DNA of 64,000 nt from NCBI GenBank assembly GCA_963830165.1, contig CAWHKZ010000011.1:682001-746000 (forward strand), written 5' to 3'. A model generated the notes under the pieces. That model was not told the origin of the DNA. It saw nothing but the letters and a program-made list of their open reading frames with translations, and made no database searches. The stretch's first letter is position 1. Each line of letters begins with the position of its first letter. Both the position numbers and the translations under genes were made by a program. Positions 43,962 to 52,585 of the stretch are shown here, one piece after another. This stretch comes from Bog-756 sp963830165. Its GTDB lineage: Bacteria; Actinomycetota; Acidimicrobiia; Acidimicrobiales; RAAP-2.

Positions 43962-43975
43962 TGTAACGTGTTCTA
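43962..43975. promoter_or_regulatory. KstR-type operator (perfect consensus match)
   Basis: TGTAACGTGTTCTA fits the mycobacterial KstR consensus TnnAACnnGTTnnA at every defined base. It is 49 bp upstream of ATG 44025 in the 43706-44024 gap. KstR is the TetR repressor of cholesterol catabolism and releases DNA on binding a steroid-CoA intermediate. No kstR gene is in this window. The remainder of the gap contains an AT-richer patch near 43862-43880 that may be the thiolase promoter. Confidence 0.65.
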
Positions 43976-44024
43976 GTCGTGACGGACCGCCCGCCGGCGG
44001 ACGCACCGGACCGGGAGGGACCCC

Positions 44025-45200
44025 ATGGAGATCGGCTACACCGAGGAGCATCAGGCGCTCCGCAACGAGTTGCGCGAGTACTACGACAAGCTCCTCACCC
44101 CCGAGGTCCAGGAGCAGCTCCACCGGGGGCACGGCATCGGCTCCGACATGCGCAGGGTGGTCAAGCAGATGGCCTCGGACGGCTGGCTCGGCATCGGCTG
44201 GCCCAAGGAGTGGGGTGGGCAGGGCAAGGGTCCGATCGAGCAGTTCATCTTCTTCGACGAGTCGATGCGGGCCGGGGCCCCGGTGCCCATGCTCACCGTC
44301 AACACGGTGGGCCCGACCATCATGCAGTTCGGCACCCAGGAGCAGAAGGAGTTCTTCCTCCCGAAGATCCTGGCCGGCGACATCCACTTCTGCATCGGCT
44401 ACACCGAGCCCGGGTCGGGCACCGACCTCGCCTCGCTGCAGACCAAGGCCGTGCGGGACGGTGACGAGTACGTCATCAACGGCCAGAAGATCTTCACGTC
44501 GCTGGCCGGTGACGCCGACTACATCTGGCTGGCCACCCGCACCGACCCCGAAGCGGCCAAGCACAAGGGCATCTCGATGTTCATCGTCCCGATGGATACG
44601 CCGGGCATCAAGGTGGTGCCGATGCGCCTGACCGGCGACCACAACATCAACTACACGTTCTACGAGGACGTCCGGGTGCCCGCGGCCAACCTGGTCGGGG
44701 GCGAGAACCAGGGGTGGACGCTGATCACCAACCAGCTCAACCACGAGCGGGTCACGCTGTGCGCCCCGGGCATCATCGAGCGGGCCCTGGACGACGTCCG
44801 GACGTGGGCCCAGTCGACCAAGCTGGCCGACGGCCGCCGGGTCATCGACCAGGAATGGGTCCAGGTCCACCTGGCCCGTATCTACGCCCGGCTCGAGTTC
44901 CTGCGCCTCATCAACTGGAAGGTGGCGTGGACCGCCACCCAGGGCCACCTCGACGTGGCCGACGCGTCGACCATCAAGGTCTTCGGCACCGAGTTCTACC
45001 TCGAGGCCTTCAAATTGATGATGGAGATCGTCGGGCAGGCCGGCTACCTGGCCAAGGGGTCGCCCGAGGCCGTGCTGGCCGGACGGCTCGAGATGTACGG
45101 GCGGAGCCTGGTCATCCTGACCTTCGGCGGCGGCACCAACGAGATCCAGCGGGACCTGATCGCCATCTTCGGCCTGGGCATGCCCCGGTCGCTGCGGTAG
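44025..45200 (+). CDS. Acyl-CoA dehydrogenase, subunit 1 of a probable heteromer
   Basis: 391 aa. YTEPGSGTDLASLQTKAV, GQKIFTSLAGDADYIWLATR and FGGGTNEIQRDLIAIFGLG are acyl-CoA dehydrogenase signatures; the Glu of YEGT-type enzymes is replaced by Gly at the FGGGTNEI position. A second, more divergent dehydrogenase gene follows by 37 bp. Such adjacent pairs form alpha2beta2 enzymes in steroid side-chain degradation (ChsE type). The upstream KstR-like site agrees with that role. The exact chain-length step is unknown. Confidence 0.87.
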   Translation: MEIGYTEEHQALRNELREYYDKLLTPEVQEQLHRGHGIGSDMRRVVKQMASDGWLGIGWPKEWGGQGKGPIEQFIFFDESMRAGAPVPMLTVNTVGPTIMQFGTQEQKEFFLPKILAGDIHFCIGYTEPGSGTDLASLQTKAVRDGDEYVINGQKIFTSLAGDADYIWLATRTDPEAAKHKGISMFIVPMDTPGIKVVPMRLTGDHNINYTFYEDVRVPAANLVGGENQGWTLITNQLNHERVTLCAPGIIERALDDVRTWAQSTKLADGRRVIDQEWVQVHLARIYARLEFLRLINWKVAWTATQGHLDVADASTIKVFGTEFYLEAFKLMMEIVGQAGYLAKGSPEAVLAGRLEMYGRSLVILTFGGGTNEIQRDLIAIFGLGMPRSLR

Positions 45201-45237
45201 TCCGGACCGTCACCACCGAGAGGGAGAGCACACACCA

Positions 45238-46364
45238 TGGACTTCTCATTCAGCGAGGAGCAGGACGCCGTCCGCGAGCTGGCGGACCGCATCTTCACCG
45301 ATCTGTCGACCCAGGAGCGCCTACGGGAGCTCGAGCTGGAACCCGACGGCGACCACTTCGATCGCAAGCTCTGGGCCGAACTCGCCTCCGCCGGACTGCT
45401 CGGCATCTCGCTTCCCGAGGAGGTGGGCGGCGCCGGCCTCGGCTTCCTCGAGACGGGCCTGGTGGCCGAGGCCGCCGGCCGCACCGCCGCCTACGTGCCG
45501 GTGGTCGAGACCCTGGCCGCCGCCGCTCCGGCCATCGCCCGCTTCGGCTCCGCCGAGCAGCGCCAGCACTGGCTGCCGGGCGTGGTCTCCGGCGAGACGG
45601 TGCTGACCACCGCCCTCGTCGAGCTCGGCGGCTCGACCGCGTCGCCGTCGACGGTGGCGGAACCCTCCGGCGACGGCTGGGCGCTGAACGGCGTGAAGGC
45701 CTGCGTCCCGTCGGGCACGGTGGCCGACGCCGTTCTGGTCACCGCCCGCATCGAGCCCGCCGCAACGGCCGTCTTCATCGTCCCGATGCAGTCCGCCGGC
45801 CTGTCCGTCGAGCGCCAGACGGCCAACAACGGCCAGCCCGAGGGCCTGCTCACCCTGTCCGGGGTGACCGTGGGGCCCGACGCACTACTCAGCTCGGTGG
45901 CCGACGGCCCGGCCGTCATCGAGTGGCTCGTGCAGCACAGCACCACGGCTCTCGCCCTGGTCCAGGCCGGTGCGGCCACCGCCTCGGTCGCCCTCATGGC
46001 CGAGTACACGAAGACCCGGGAGCAGTTCGGCAAGCCGATCGCCACGTTCCAGGCCGTGGGCCAGCGCGCGGCCGACGCCTACGTCGACGCCGAGGCCATC
46101 CGGCTGACCGCCTGGCAGGCCGCCTGGCGCCTGGCCGAGGGACTGCCCGCCGACAAGGAGATCGCGGTGGCCAAGTTCTGGGCGGCCGACGGCGGCCAGC
46201 GTGTCGTCCACGCTGCGGTCCACCTCCACGGCGGCGTCGGGGTCGATCGGGAGTACCCGCTGCACCGGTTCTTCCTCAACACCAAGCACATCGAACTGAC
46301 TCTCGGCGGTGCCACGGACCAGCTGCTGCGCCTCGGAGCCACGCTGGCCGCCGAGCCGGCCTGA
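45238..46364 (+). CDS. Acyl-CoA dehydrogenase, subunit 2 of a probable heteromer
   Basis: 375 aa, divergent acyl-CoA dehydrogenase fold: MDFSFSEEQDAVRELADRIF, SLPEEVGGAGLGFLETGLVA, KTREQFGKPIATFQAVGQRAAD and HLHGGVGVDREYPLHRFFL. The middle beta-domain is shorter and lacks the usual FAD-binding WITN-type segment. Pairing with the preceding gene suggests that FAD and active-site residues are shared between subunits, as described for mycobacterial FadE26/27 and FadE28/29. Cotranscribed with its partner. Confidence 0.86.
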
Positions 46365-46543
46365 CCCGGAAGCCGGCCCGACCCGGAAGCCGGCCCTCCG
46401 GCGCGAGCGGCGGTCCCGGGCGGTGGACGGCTGGCGCGACGGTGCCCGTCCGACCCGCCGGGGCGGGCGGATGGCGTGACCATCGGGTCACTGCGCACCG
46501 CGCCGCGGTCGTAGGCTGGGCGCGTGATGCGAGGAGATCCCGG

Positions 46544-47746
46544 GTGGTGATGGGAAGGCGTCCGGGCGTGGAGCGGTCCACGTGGCCGGTCGCCGTGACC
46601 GACCTGGCCGGCCTGCTCGGTCAGATAGGCGTGGGTCTGGCCCACGTGCCACTCCGCCGGCCGTGGCAGGGCCGGGGCAACGTGGCCCACAACGTGGCCG
46701 TGGTGACGACCCGCGAGGTCATGCGCACGTTCATGGGGTACTCGACGTCGTTGCCGATCGACCAGTTCCGTTCCGTCGAGCTCTTTCTCGACGACCTGTG
46801 CGGGGTCGTGCTGACGCCGTTCGTCCAGGTACGCGGGGTCGACCACGAGGACGACTCGGTGGGCGGGGTCCTGGGCGAGTGGTTCCGTCCGCGGTCCGAC
46901 CGGTCGGGAGGCACCATCCTCTACCTCCACGGCGGCGGCTACGTCGGCACCTCGCCCCGGATGTACAGCGTCTTCGTGGCGGCGCTGGCCCGGCACACCG
47001 GATGTGACGTCTTCGTGCCCGACCTGCGCCTGGCTCCGGAGTTCCCCTTCCCGGCCGACCTCGAGGACGCCGCAGCCGCCCTCCACGGCCTGCTGGGATC
47101 GGGGGTGGACGCGAGGAGTCTCGTCGTGGCCGGCGACTCGAGTGGCGGGGGCCTGGTGACGACGCTGGTGGCCGCGGAGATCCGCGCCGAACAGCTGCCC
47201 GTGGCCGGTGCCGTCCTCTTCTCGCCCGAGGTCAGCCTGGAGTTCGACTGCCCGTCGGTCCGCCAGAACGCCAAGAGCGACATCCTGCCGTGGAACATCC
47301 CGACGACGGCGTACCTGCACGGCGTGGACCCCTCCTCGCCGCTGGTCTCGGCCGTGTCACAGGACCTCAGCGGATGGCCGTCCACGTTCGTGTCCATCGG
47401 TGGCGACGAGATCTTCCGCGACGCCATCCGCCACTTCTCGTTCCACCTCGACGAGGCCGACGTCGACGCCGAGATCCACGAGGAGCCGGGCATGTTCCAC
47501 GTGTACCCCATCCTCATGCCGTGGTCGGACGCGGGGCGCCGCACCGTCGTGGCCGCGGGGAACTTCGTGCGCCACCGGCTGCCCGCCACCCGGGCCACCG
47601 GCACCGCCGGGCGGGCCGGCGTCGACGGGCGCGGGCCGACCGGCGGGCGGGCCCCGACGGGCGGGACGGGCGTGACGGGAGCGGGGGACCCGACCGGGTC
47701 GACGACCGGCCACGACGGTGGCACGGGTCCTGCCGGGTCGCCGTGA
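46544..47746 (+). CDS. Alpha/beta hydrolase, hormone-sensitive lipase family
   Basis: Esterase or lipase, 400 aa. Oxyanion motif ILYLHGGGYVGTSPRM; nucleophile in VVAGDSSGGGLVTTL; downstream Asp/His in GGDEIFRD and EPGMFHVYPIL. The C-terminal 45 residues are a low-complexity Gly/Thr/Arg tail (TGGRAPTGGTGVTGAGDPTG). GTG 46544 is chosen for GAGGAG 7 nt upstream; GTG 46547 and ATG 46550 are alternatives. It overlaps the VOC gene by GTGA. Confidence 0.87.
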   Translation: MVMGRRPGVERSTWPVAVTDLAGLLGQIGVGLAHVPLRRPWQGRGNVAHNVAVVTTREVMRTFMGYSTSLPIDQFRSVELFLDDLCGVVLTPFVQVRGVDHEDDSVGGVLGEWFRPRSDRSGGTILYLHGGGYVGTSPRMYSVFVAALARHTGCDVFVPDLRLAPEFPFPADLEDAAAALHGLLGSGVDARSLVVAGDSSGGGLVTTLVAAEIRAEQLPVAGAVLFSPEVSLEFDCPSVRQNAKSDILPWNIPTTAYLHGVDPSSPLVSAVSQDLSGWPSTFVSIGGDEIFRDAIRHFSFHLDEADVDAEIHEEPGMFHVYPILMPWSDAGRRTVVAAGNFVRHRLPATRATGTAGRAGVDGRGPTGGRAPTGGTGVTGAGDPTGSTTGHDGGTGPAGSP

Positions 47747-48183
47747 GCAGCACCTTCTCCCATCTCGGTGTCTGCGTCTCCGACCTCGAGGCGTCCCTCC
47801 GGTTCTACTGCGACGGTCTCGGCTTCGCGGAGGTGGCCGACCACGAGGTGGGGGAGGAGTTCGCCGCCCTGATGGAGATCGAGGGCGTCCGACTGCGGTC
47901 CCGGATGGTGCGACGCGACGGGGTGACCCTCGAGCTCCTCGACTTCGTGGAGCCGGGGACCACGGGTGACGGCGCCCGGCGCCCGATGAACCGGCTCGGG
48001 CTCACCCACCTCTCGTTCCGGGTGGACGACGTGTCGGCGGTGGCCGGTCGGGTCGAGGCGCTGGGCGGGACCGTGGTGCGGGGCACCCGGACGACCTTCG
48101 ACCTCGGAGGCTCGGCCCTCGACTTCGTGTACTGCACCGACCCGGACGGGGTGCGGATCGAGCTGATGGACCTCGGTGGATGA
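47743..48183 (+). CDS. VOC/glyoxalase-family protein
   Basis: 146-aa protein with two beta-alpha-beta-beta-beta modules: FSHLGVCVSDLEASLRFYCDGLGFAEV and GLTHLSFRVDDVSAVAGRVE, ending YCTDPDGVRIELMDL. Putative metal ligands are His in module 1, His of LTHLSF and Glu of RIELMD. It resembles methylmalonyl-CoA epimerase-like and lactoylglutathione-lyase-like members. Substrate unknown. Translationally coupled to the upstream lipase. Confidence 0.83.
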   Translation: MSSTFSHLGVCVSDLEASLRFYCDGLGFAEVADHEVGEEFAALMEIEGVRLRSRMVRRDGVTLELLDFVEPGTTGDGARRPMNRLGLTHLSFRVDDVSAVAGRVEALGGTVVRGTRTTFDLGGSALDFVYCTDPDGVRIELMDLGG

Positions 48184-48228
48184 GCCGGGGGCGCACGGAC
48201 GTCGGACCGGGCGCCCCGCGGGCTCCGC

Positions 48229-48234
48229 TACCGT
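48229..48234 (+). promoter_or_regulatory. -10 box, leaderless start of the rhodanese gene
   Basis: TACCGT, 6 nt before GTG 48241. Confidence 0.5.
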
Positions 48235-48240
48235 GATGGC

Positions 48241-48591
48241 GTGACATCGCACCCCGTGGACGTGACCGATATCGACCCGGCCGAGGCCGACCGACTCGTG
48301 GGTGCCGGTGCACTCCTGCTCGACGTGCGGGAGGACGACGAGTGGGCGGCCGGCCACGCACCCGCCGCCGTGCACGTCCCCATGGGCCAGGTGGCCGACC
48401 GGATCGGCGAGCTTCCCACCGACCGGACGATCGTCTGCATGTGCCGGGTAGGGGGACGGTCGCAGTCGGTGGCCGTGCACCTGGCGGGCTCGGGATTCGA
48501 CGTGCGCAACGTGGCCGGCGGGATGCAGGCCTGGGCCGCCCAGGACCTCCCGGTCGTCGACGACGCCGGCGCGGCCGGCCGGGTCATCTGA
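48241..48591 (+). CDS. Rhodanese-like sulfurtransferase
   Basis: Single-domain rhodanese, 116 aa. LLLDVREDDEWAAGHAPAAVHVPMGQ is the substrate-side motif; active-site loop IVCMCRVGGRSQSVA with Cys in CRVGGRS; C-terminal VRNVAGGMQAW. It would transfer sulfane sulfur to an unknown acceptor. Followed by a DUF4031 gene after 19 bp. Confidence 0.9.
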   Translation: MTSHPVDVTDIDPAEADRLVGAGALLLDVREDDEWAAGHAPAAVHVPMGQVADRIGELPTDRTIVCMCRVGGRSQSVAVHLAGSGFDVRNVAGGMQAWAAQDLPVVDDAGAAGRVI

Positions 48592-48610
48592 GCGCGGGTC
48601 CGGTCCGGCG

Positions 48611-48952
48611 GTGACGGTCTATCTCGACGACTGGCGGCAGCCCGCCCATCTCGGGCCCGTCGACGATCGCTGGTCACATCTCGTGGCCGACACCGACGAG
48701 GAGCTGCACGCCTTCGCCGCCCGCATGGGCATGCGGCGCGAGTGGTTCCAGGACAAGCCGGGACGTCCCCACCACGCCCACTACGACCTTCCCGAGCGGG
48801 CCCGTCCCGAGGCCCTGTCCCGAGGTGCGGTGGAGGTCACCTGGCGGGTGCTCGGCCGGATGCTGCGGGAACGTCGGTTGGCGCCGGTCACGAAGAGCGC
48901 CGCCACCGGCAGCGGGACGGACGTGGACGGCGCGCCGGCCGTCCGGACGTGA
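48611..48952 (+). CDS. DUF4031 domain protein
   Basis: 113 aa. Family recognised by MTVYLDDWRQPAH, WSHLVADTDEELHAFAARMGMRREWFQ and HYDLPERARPEALSRGAVEV. No function is established. The last 25 residues are low-complexity and probably disordered. The stop overlaps the next gene's GTG start. Confidence 0.8.
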   Translation: MTVYLDDWRQPAHLGPVDDRWSHLVADTDEELHAFAARMGMRREWFQDKPGRPHHAHYDLPERARPEALSRGAVEVTWRVLGRMLRERRLAPVTKSAATGSGTDVDGAPAVRT

Positions 48953-50412
48953 CGACACTCGACCCCCGTACGCCGGTGCTGGTGGGGGTGGGGACCGCCG
49001 CCGCGGCCGCCGAGCCGGTCGAACTGATGGCGCAGGCCACCGAAGACGCCCTGGCCGACGCCGGGGGCCGGGGTCTGGGCGCCGCCGTGGACCGGGTGGC
49101 CGTCCCCCAGGGGAGCTGGGCGTATCCGGACCCGGCCCGCATCGTGGCCGCTCGGATCGGGGCACCGGGGGCCACCACCCACCTGGTCGAGCTCGGCATC
49201 CCCCAGCAGGGGCTGATCGACGACGCCCTGGCCGCGATCCTGTCCGGGGCGTCCGACGTCGCCGTCGTGGTCGGGGGCGAAGCCAAGCGGTGGGCCCGCG
49301 ACGAGGAGAAGGCCGGCCGGGCTCCCACCGAGACGGCACAGCCCGGCGCCGCACCCGACGTCCTGCGGACCCGGGGCGGTCCGTTGTTGGAGCCCGTCGA
49401 GGTGGCCCACCGGCTGTGGGACCCGGTCCAGCAGTACGCCATGATCGACAACGCCCTGCGGGCCGCCGAGGGCCGGACCCCGGCGGAGCAGCGGGTCGAG
49501 ATCGACGGGCTGTGGGCGCGGATGAGCGGGGTCTCGGCCACCAACCCGGACGCCGCCTTCGGTGGGGCGAGGGACGCCGCGTGGCTCGGCCACCCCTCCC
49601 CCGACAATCGGCCGCTGGCCTTCCCGTACAACAAGTGGCACTCCACGCAGTGGACGGTCGATCGGGCGGCCGCCCTCATCCTCTGCTCGGTCGAGGCCGC
49701 ACGGCGGGCCGGCGTACCCTCCGACCGCTGGGTCTTCCCCCTGGTGGCGCTGGAGTCGAGCCACGCCGTGTCGCTGCTGTGCCGCCGGCGCATGGCCGCG
49801 TGGCCGGCCATGGAGGTCCTCGGGGCGACGGCCGCGGCGCGGATCGGCCGGCCGCTCGACGAGGTGGAGGTCATCGAGCTCTACAGCTGCTTCCCGTCGG
49901 CCGTGCGGGTCCAGCAACGGGCCCTCGGCCTGCCGTTGGACGGGACGCCGACGGTCACGGGGGGCATGGCGTTCGCCGGCGGCCCGTTCAACAACGCCGT
50001 CCTGCAGGCGGTGGCCGCCGTCGTGCCGTGCCTGCGCGACGAACCCGGGGCGCTGGGGGCGGTCACCACGGTGAGCGGGCTGTTGACCAAGCCCGGCCTC
50101 GGTGTGTGGTCGGCGCGCTCCGACGGGCGCCCGCCGCTCCTGTCCGATCTGGCCTACGAGGTGGCGTCGGTCACCGACGTGGTCGAGGCGGTCGAGTCCC
50201 TCGACGGCTACGAGGGGCCGGCCACCGTCGCCACCTACACGGTCACCTACGACGGGATGGAGCCCGCCCGGGTGGTGGCGGTCTGCGACACGGCCGACGG
50301 ACGCCGCTGCGTGGCGTTGAGCGAGGACCGGGACCTGGCGGCCTCGGCGTGCGCGGAGGAACTCGTCGGGGCCGCAGTGACGATCGGGTCGGGGACCTTC
50401 CTGCTGGGCTGA
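48949..50412 (+). CDS. Thiolase-superfamily protein (SCP-x / acetyl-CoA acetyltransferase type)
   Basis: 487 aa. N-terminal PVLVGVGTAA and central VAVVVGGEAKRWARDEEKAG; the characteristic VIELYSCFPSAVRVQQRALGL near residue 315 and GGMAFAGGPFNNAVLQAVAAV follow, then a C-terminal OB-like domain (ATVATYTVTYDGMEPARVVAVCDT). Proteins of this type occur in lipid and steroid degradation, where some act as retro-aldolases with a partner; the substrate here is unknown. The start overlaps the DUF4031 stop. Confidence 0.82.
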   Translation: MTTLDPRTPVLVGVGTAAAAAEPVELMAQATEDALADAGGRGLGAAVDRVAVPQGSWAYPDPARIVAARIGAPGATTHLVELGIPQQGLIDDALAAILSGASDVAVVVGGEAKRWARDEEKAGRAPTETAQPGAAPDVLRTRGGPLLEPVEVAHRLWDPVQQYAMIDNALRAAEGRTPAEQRVEIDGLWARMSGVSATNPDAAFGGARDAAWLGHPSPDNRPLAFPYNKWHSTQWTVDRAAALILCSVEAARRAGVPSDRWVFPLVALESSHAVSLLCRRRMAAWPAMEVLGATAAARIGRPLDEVEVIELYSCFPSAVRVQQRALGLPLDGTPTVTGGMAFAGGPFNNAVLQAVAAVVPCLRDEPGALGAVTTVSGLLTKPGLGVWSARSDGRPPLLSDLAYEVASVTDVVEAVESLDGYEGPATVATYTVTYDGMEPARVVAVCDTADGRRCVALSEDRDLAASACAEELVGAAVTIGSGTFLLG

Positions 50413-50424
50413 CCAGGGTGACGC

Positions 50425-50592
50425 TCAGGAGGCCTGGGTGCTCCGAGCCTGCTCATCGGACCATTCGTGGCCGCAGCGCCGGCACTGCAGGCTGGTTCCA
50501 TGGCTGCCCTTGCCGGTGCCCCGCACGATCAGCTTCGGCACTTCGGCCGAGCGGCACTCCGGACACTCCAGGCCGCTGCGCACTGCATCCAC
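50425..50592 (-). CDS. Small zinc-ribbon protein, 55 aa
   Basis: Encoded on the minus strand between the thiolase-like gene (convergent) and the LLM gene (divergent). The sequence begins VDAVRSGLECPECRSAEVPK and has a second knuckle SLQCRRCGHEWSDEQA, giving two CxxC pairs 24 residues apart, a complete zinc ribbon resembling TFIIS/RPA12-like C-ribbons. GGAGG lies 7 nt before GTG 50592, and a TAGGGT -10 box about 60 nt further up. The real protein is below common ORF length cut-offs. Function unknown; a nucleic-acid or protein-binding role is plausible. Confidence 0.75.
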   Translation of the reverse strand: MDAVRSGLECPECRSAEVPKLIVRGTGKGSHGTSLQCRRCGHEWSDEQARSTQAS

Positions 50593-50652
50593 TGCACAAC
50601 CTCCACCTGTACGACCGTTGCCCTGCCCGTCTCAACGGCTGATTCCGACCGC

Positions 50653-50658
50653 ACCCTA
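50653..50658 (-). promoter_or_regulatory. -10 box of the zinc-ribbon gene
   Basis: TAGGGT on the minus strand, about 60 nt upstream of GTG 50592, with a ribosome binding site in between. Confidence 0.45.
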
Positions 50659-50734
50659 GAACGGCCGGCGGGCACGCGCCAGTGGAAGTGCTTCCGGTGG
50701 TGGCACGACCCGTTCGAGTGGCGGACGGCACCCC

Positions 50735-50740
50735 TAAGGT
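50735..50740 (+). promoter_or_regulatory. -10 box, leaderless start of the LLM gene
   Basis: TAAGGT, 6 nt before ATG 50747. Confidence 0.5.
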
Positions 50741-50746
50741 GGCCCC

Positions 50747-51649
50747 ATGACCGCCGTCGAGACGCTCCGATCCACCCGAACCGGGCTCTGGACGGCGGCC
50801 CTGGAGGTCCTGCCCGGGCCGCGGGCCCAGGAGACGGCCGCCGAGCTCGACGAACTCGGATTCGGGTCGCTGTGGTTTCCCGAGGCGGTCGGCCGGGAGG
50901 CCTTCACGGGCGCACAGTCCGTACTGGCGGCCACCAGCCGGATGGTGGTCGGGACCGGCATCGCCACCATCTACGGGCGGGGGCCGATGGCCACGAACGG
51001 CGCCGCCCGTCTGCTCGAGTCGCTCGCGCCGGGGCGCTTCGTGCTCGGTCTCGGGGTCAGCCACAAGCCAGCCGTCGAGGGGGCCCGCAAGACGGCCTAC
51101 CTTCCCCCGGTCGAGGCCATGACCACGTATCTCGACGGGCTGGCGTCGGCCCTCTACCTCGGAGCCGACCCCGTCCTGCCGCCCGTCGTGCTGGCCGCCC
51201 TCGGGCCCCGCATGCTCGGTCTGGCCCGGGACCGGACCGCCGGATCCCACACCTATCTGGTCACCCCGCATCACACCGCCTGGGCCAGGCAGAGCCTGGG
51301 GGAGGGGCCCCTCCTGGTGGTGGAGCAGGCCGTCGTGCTCGATCGGGACGCCGGCGAGAGTCGCCGTCGCGCCCACGCCCACCTGGACTTCTACACCGGG
51401 CTGCCCAACTACCGGAACAGCTGGCGGCGCCAGGGCTTCACCGACGACGACCTGGTCCGGGGCGGTTCCGACCACCTGGCCGACGCCCTGGTGGTCCAGG
51501 GTGGCGAGGAGGCCGTCCTGGCGCGCGTCCGGGAGCACCTCGAGGCCGGTGCCGACCACGTGCTGCTCCAGGTGCTCGGGAGCGAGATGTCCGAGGTCCC
51601 CATGGCCGAATGGCGGACCCTGGCGCCGGCGCTCACCACCCTGCGGTAG
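50747..51649 (+). CDS. LLM-class oxidoreductase, probably F420-dependent
   Basis: Luciferase-like TIM-barrel protein, 300 aa. ETAAELDELGFGSLWFPEAVG, ATSRMVVGTGIATIYGRGP and APGRFVLGLGVSHKPAVEG are family signatures; near the end LEAGADHVLLQVLG. It uses F420 or FMN; in actinobacteria this subfamily is usually annotated F420-dependent (TIGR03620-like), which I cannot verify here. Substrate unknown. Confidence 0.87.
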   Translation: MTAVETLRSTRTGLWTAALEVLPGPRAQETAAELDELGFGSLWFPEAVGREAFTGAQSVLAATSRMVVGTGIATIYGRGPMATNGAARLLESLAPGRFVLGLGVSHKPAVEGARKTAYLPPVEAMTTYLDGLASALYLGADPVLPPVVLAALGPRMLGLARDRTAGSHTYLVTPHHTAWARQSLGEGPLLVVEQAVVLDRDAGESRRRAHAHLDFYTGLPNYRNSWRRQGFTDDDLVRGGSDHLADALVVQGGEEAVLARVREHLEAGADHVLLQVLGSEMSEVPMAEWRTLAPALTTLR

Positions 51650-51680
51650 GCCGGGACCCTGCGGGGCCCGTGGGATCCGC

Positions 51681-52340
51681 TCAGGCGGTGCCGGCCACGG
51701 CCTCGCTCGACGTGTCCCAGGCCCGCTTCAGCAGGCGGAGGAGTACGTCGGGCGGCTGGGCGCCCGGGACCCCGAGGCGCTCGTCGAACACGAAGAACGG
51801 GACCCCGGTCGAGCCAAGCTCCATGGCCCGGGCCTCGTCGGCCCGCACGTCCTCGGCGAACTCGTCGCCGTCGAGCACCTCGGCGACCCGGGCGGGGTCG
51901 AGCCCGACCTCGGCGGCGAGCTCGGCCAAGGTGGCGGGGTCGGAGATGGCGCGGCCCTCGGTGAAGTAGGCACGCAGCAGCCGCTCCTTCATGATGCCGC
52001 CGCGGCCCTCGTGGGCGGCCAGGTGGATCAGCCGGTGCGCATCGAAGGTGTTGCCGATCTTGACCTGGTCGAGGTGGTACTCGAGGCCGACGGTGGCGGC
52101 CAACTCGGTCATCCGCTGGTTGGCGGTGATGGCCTCCTCCTGGCTCATCCCGTACTTGCGGGACAGCACCTCGTCCATCGACAGCTCCACCCGCCGCGGC
52201 GTGCTCGGGTCGAGCTCGTAGCTCCGCCACTCGACCTCCACCTGGTCGGCGTGCTCGAACCCGGTGAGGGCCACTTCCAGGTTGCGCTTCCCGATGTAGC
52301 ACCACGGGCACACCACGTCGGACCAGATCTCGATCTTCAT
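51681..52340 (-). CDS. DsbA-family oxidoreductase, FrnE-like
   Basis: Thioredoxin-fold protein with a helical insertion, 219 aa, cytoplasmic (no signal peptide). Active site WSDVVCPWCYIGKRNLE (CPWC); cis-Pro loop GSTGVPFFVFDERLGVPGAQP. FrnE-like proteins act as disulfide isomerases or in polyketide oxidation. AGGAGG precedes ATG 52340. Convergent with the LLM gene across a 31-bp gap. Confidence 0.92.
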   Translation of the reverse strand: MKIEIWSDVVCPWCYIGKRNLEVALTGFEHADQVEVEWRSYELDPSTPRRVELSMDEVLSRKYGMSQEEAITANQRMTELAATVGLEYHLDQVKIGNTFDAHRLIHLAAHEGRGGIMKERLLRAYFTEGRAISDPATLAELAAEVGLDPARVAEVLDGDEFAEDVRADEARAMELGSTGVPFFVFDERLGVPGAQPPDVLLRLLKRAWDTSSEAVAGTA

Positions 52341-52429
52341 GCTCGGCTCCTCCTGCCGGTGCCCGGGCACCGGCCGTCGTCCCGACGCTACCGGCGCCCG
52401 CCCGTGATCCGAACGATCCCGGCCGGCGC

Positions 52430-52523
52430 GGATCCGGTCGACACGCCGGTCGGGCGCACCCCGGCCGTCACGGATCCGGTCGACACGCCGGTCGGGCGCA
52501 CCCCGGCCGTCACGGATCCGGTC
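52430..52523. repeat. 42-bp direct repeat, two copies and a fragment
   Basis: Identical 42-bp units at 52430-52471 and 52472-52513, then the first 10 bp again (GGATCCGGTC, 52514-52523). It lies in the intergenic region between divergent frnE-like and ABM-domain genes. Confidence 0.93.
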
Positions 52524-52572
52524 AGCCCTCCCGGCCCGGAACGACCCGGCCGCCGGCGAGCGCCACCGCCGG

Positions 52573-52578
52573 TAGCGT
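52573..52578 (+). promoter_or_regulatory. -10 box, leaderless start of the ABM gene
   Basis: TAGCGT, 7 nt before ATG 52586. Confidence 0.5.
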
Positions 52579-52585
52579 CGGACCC

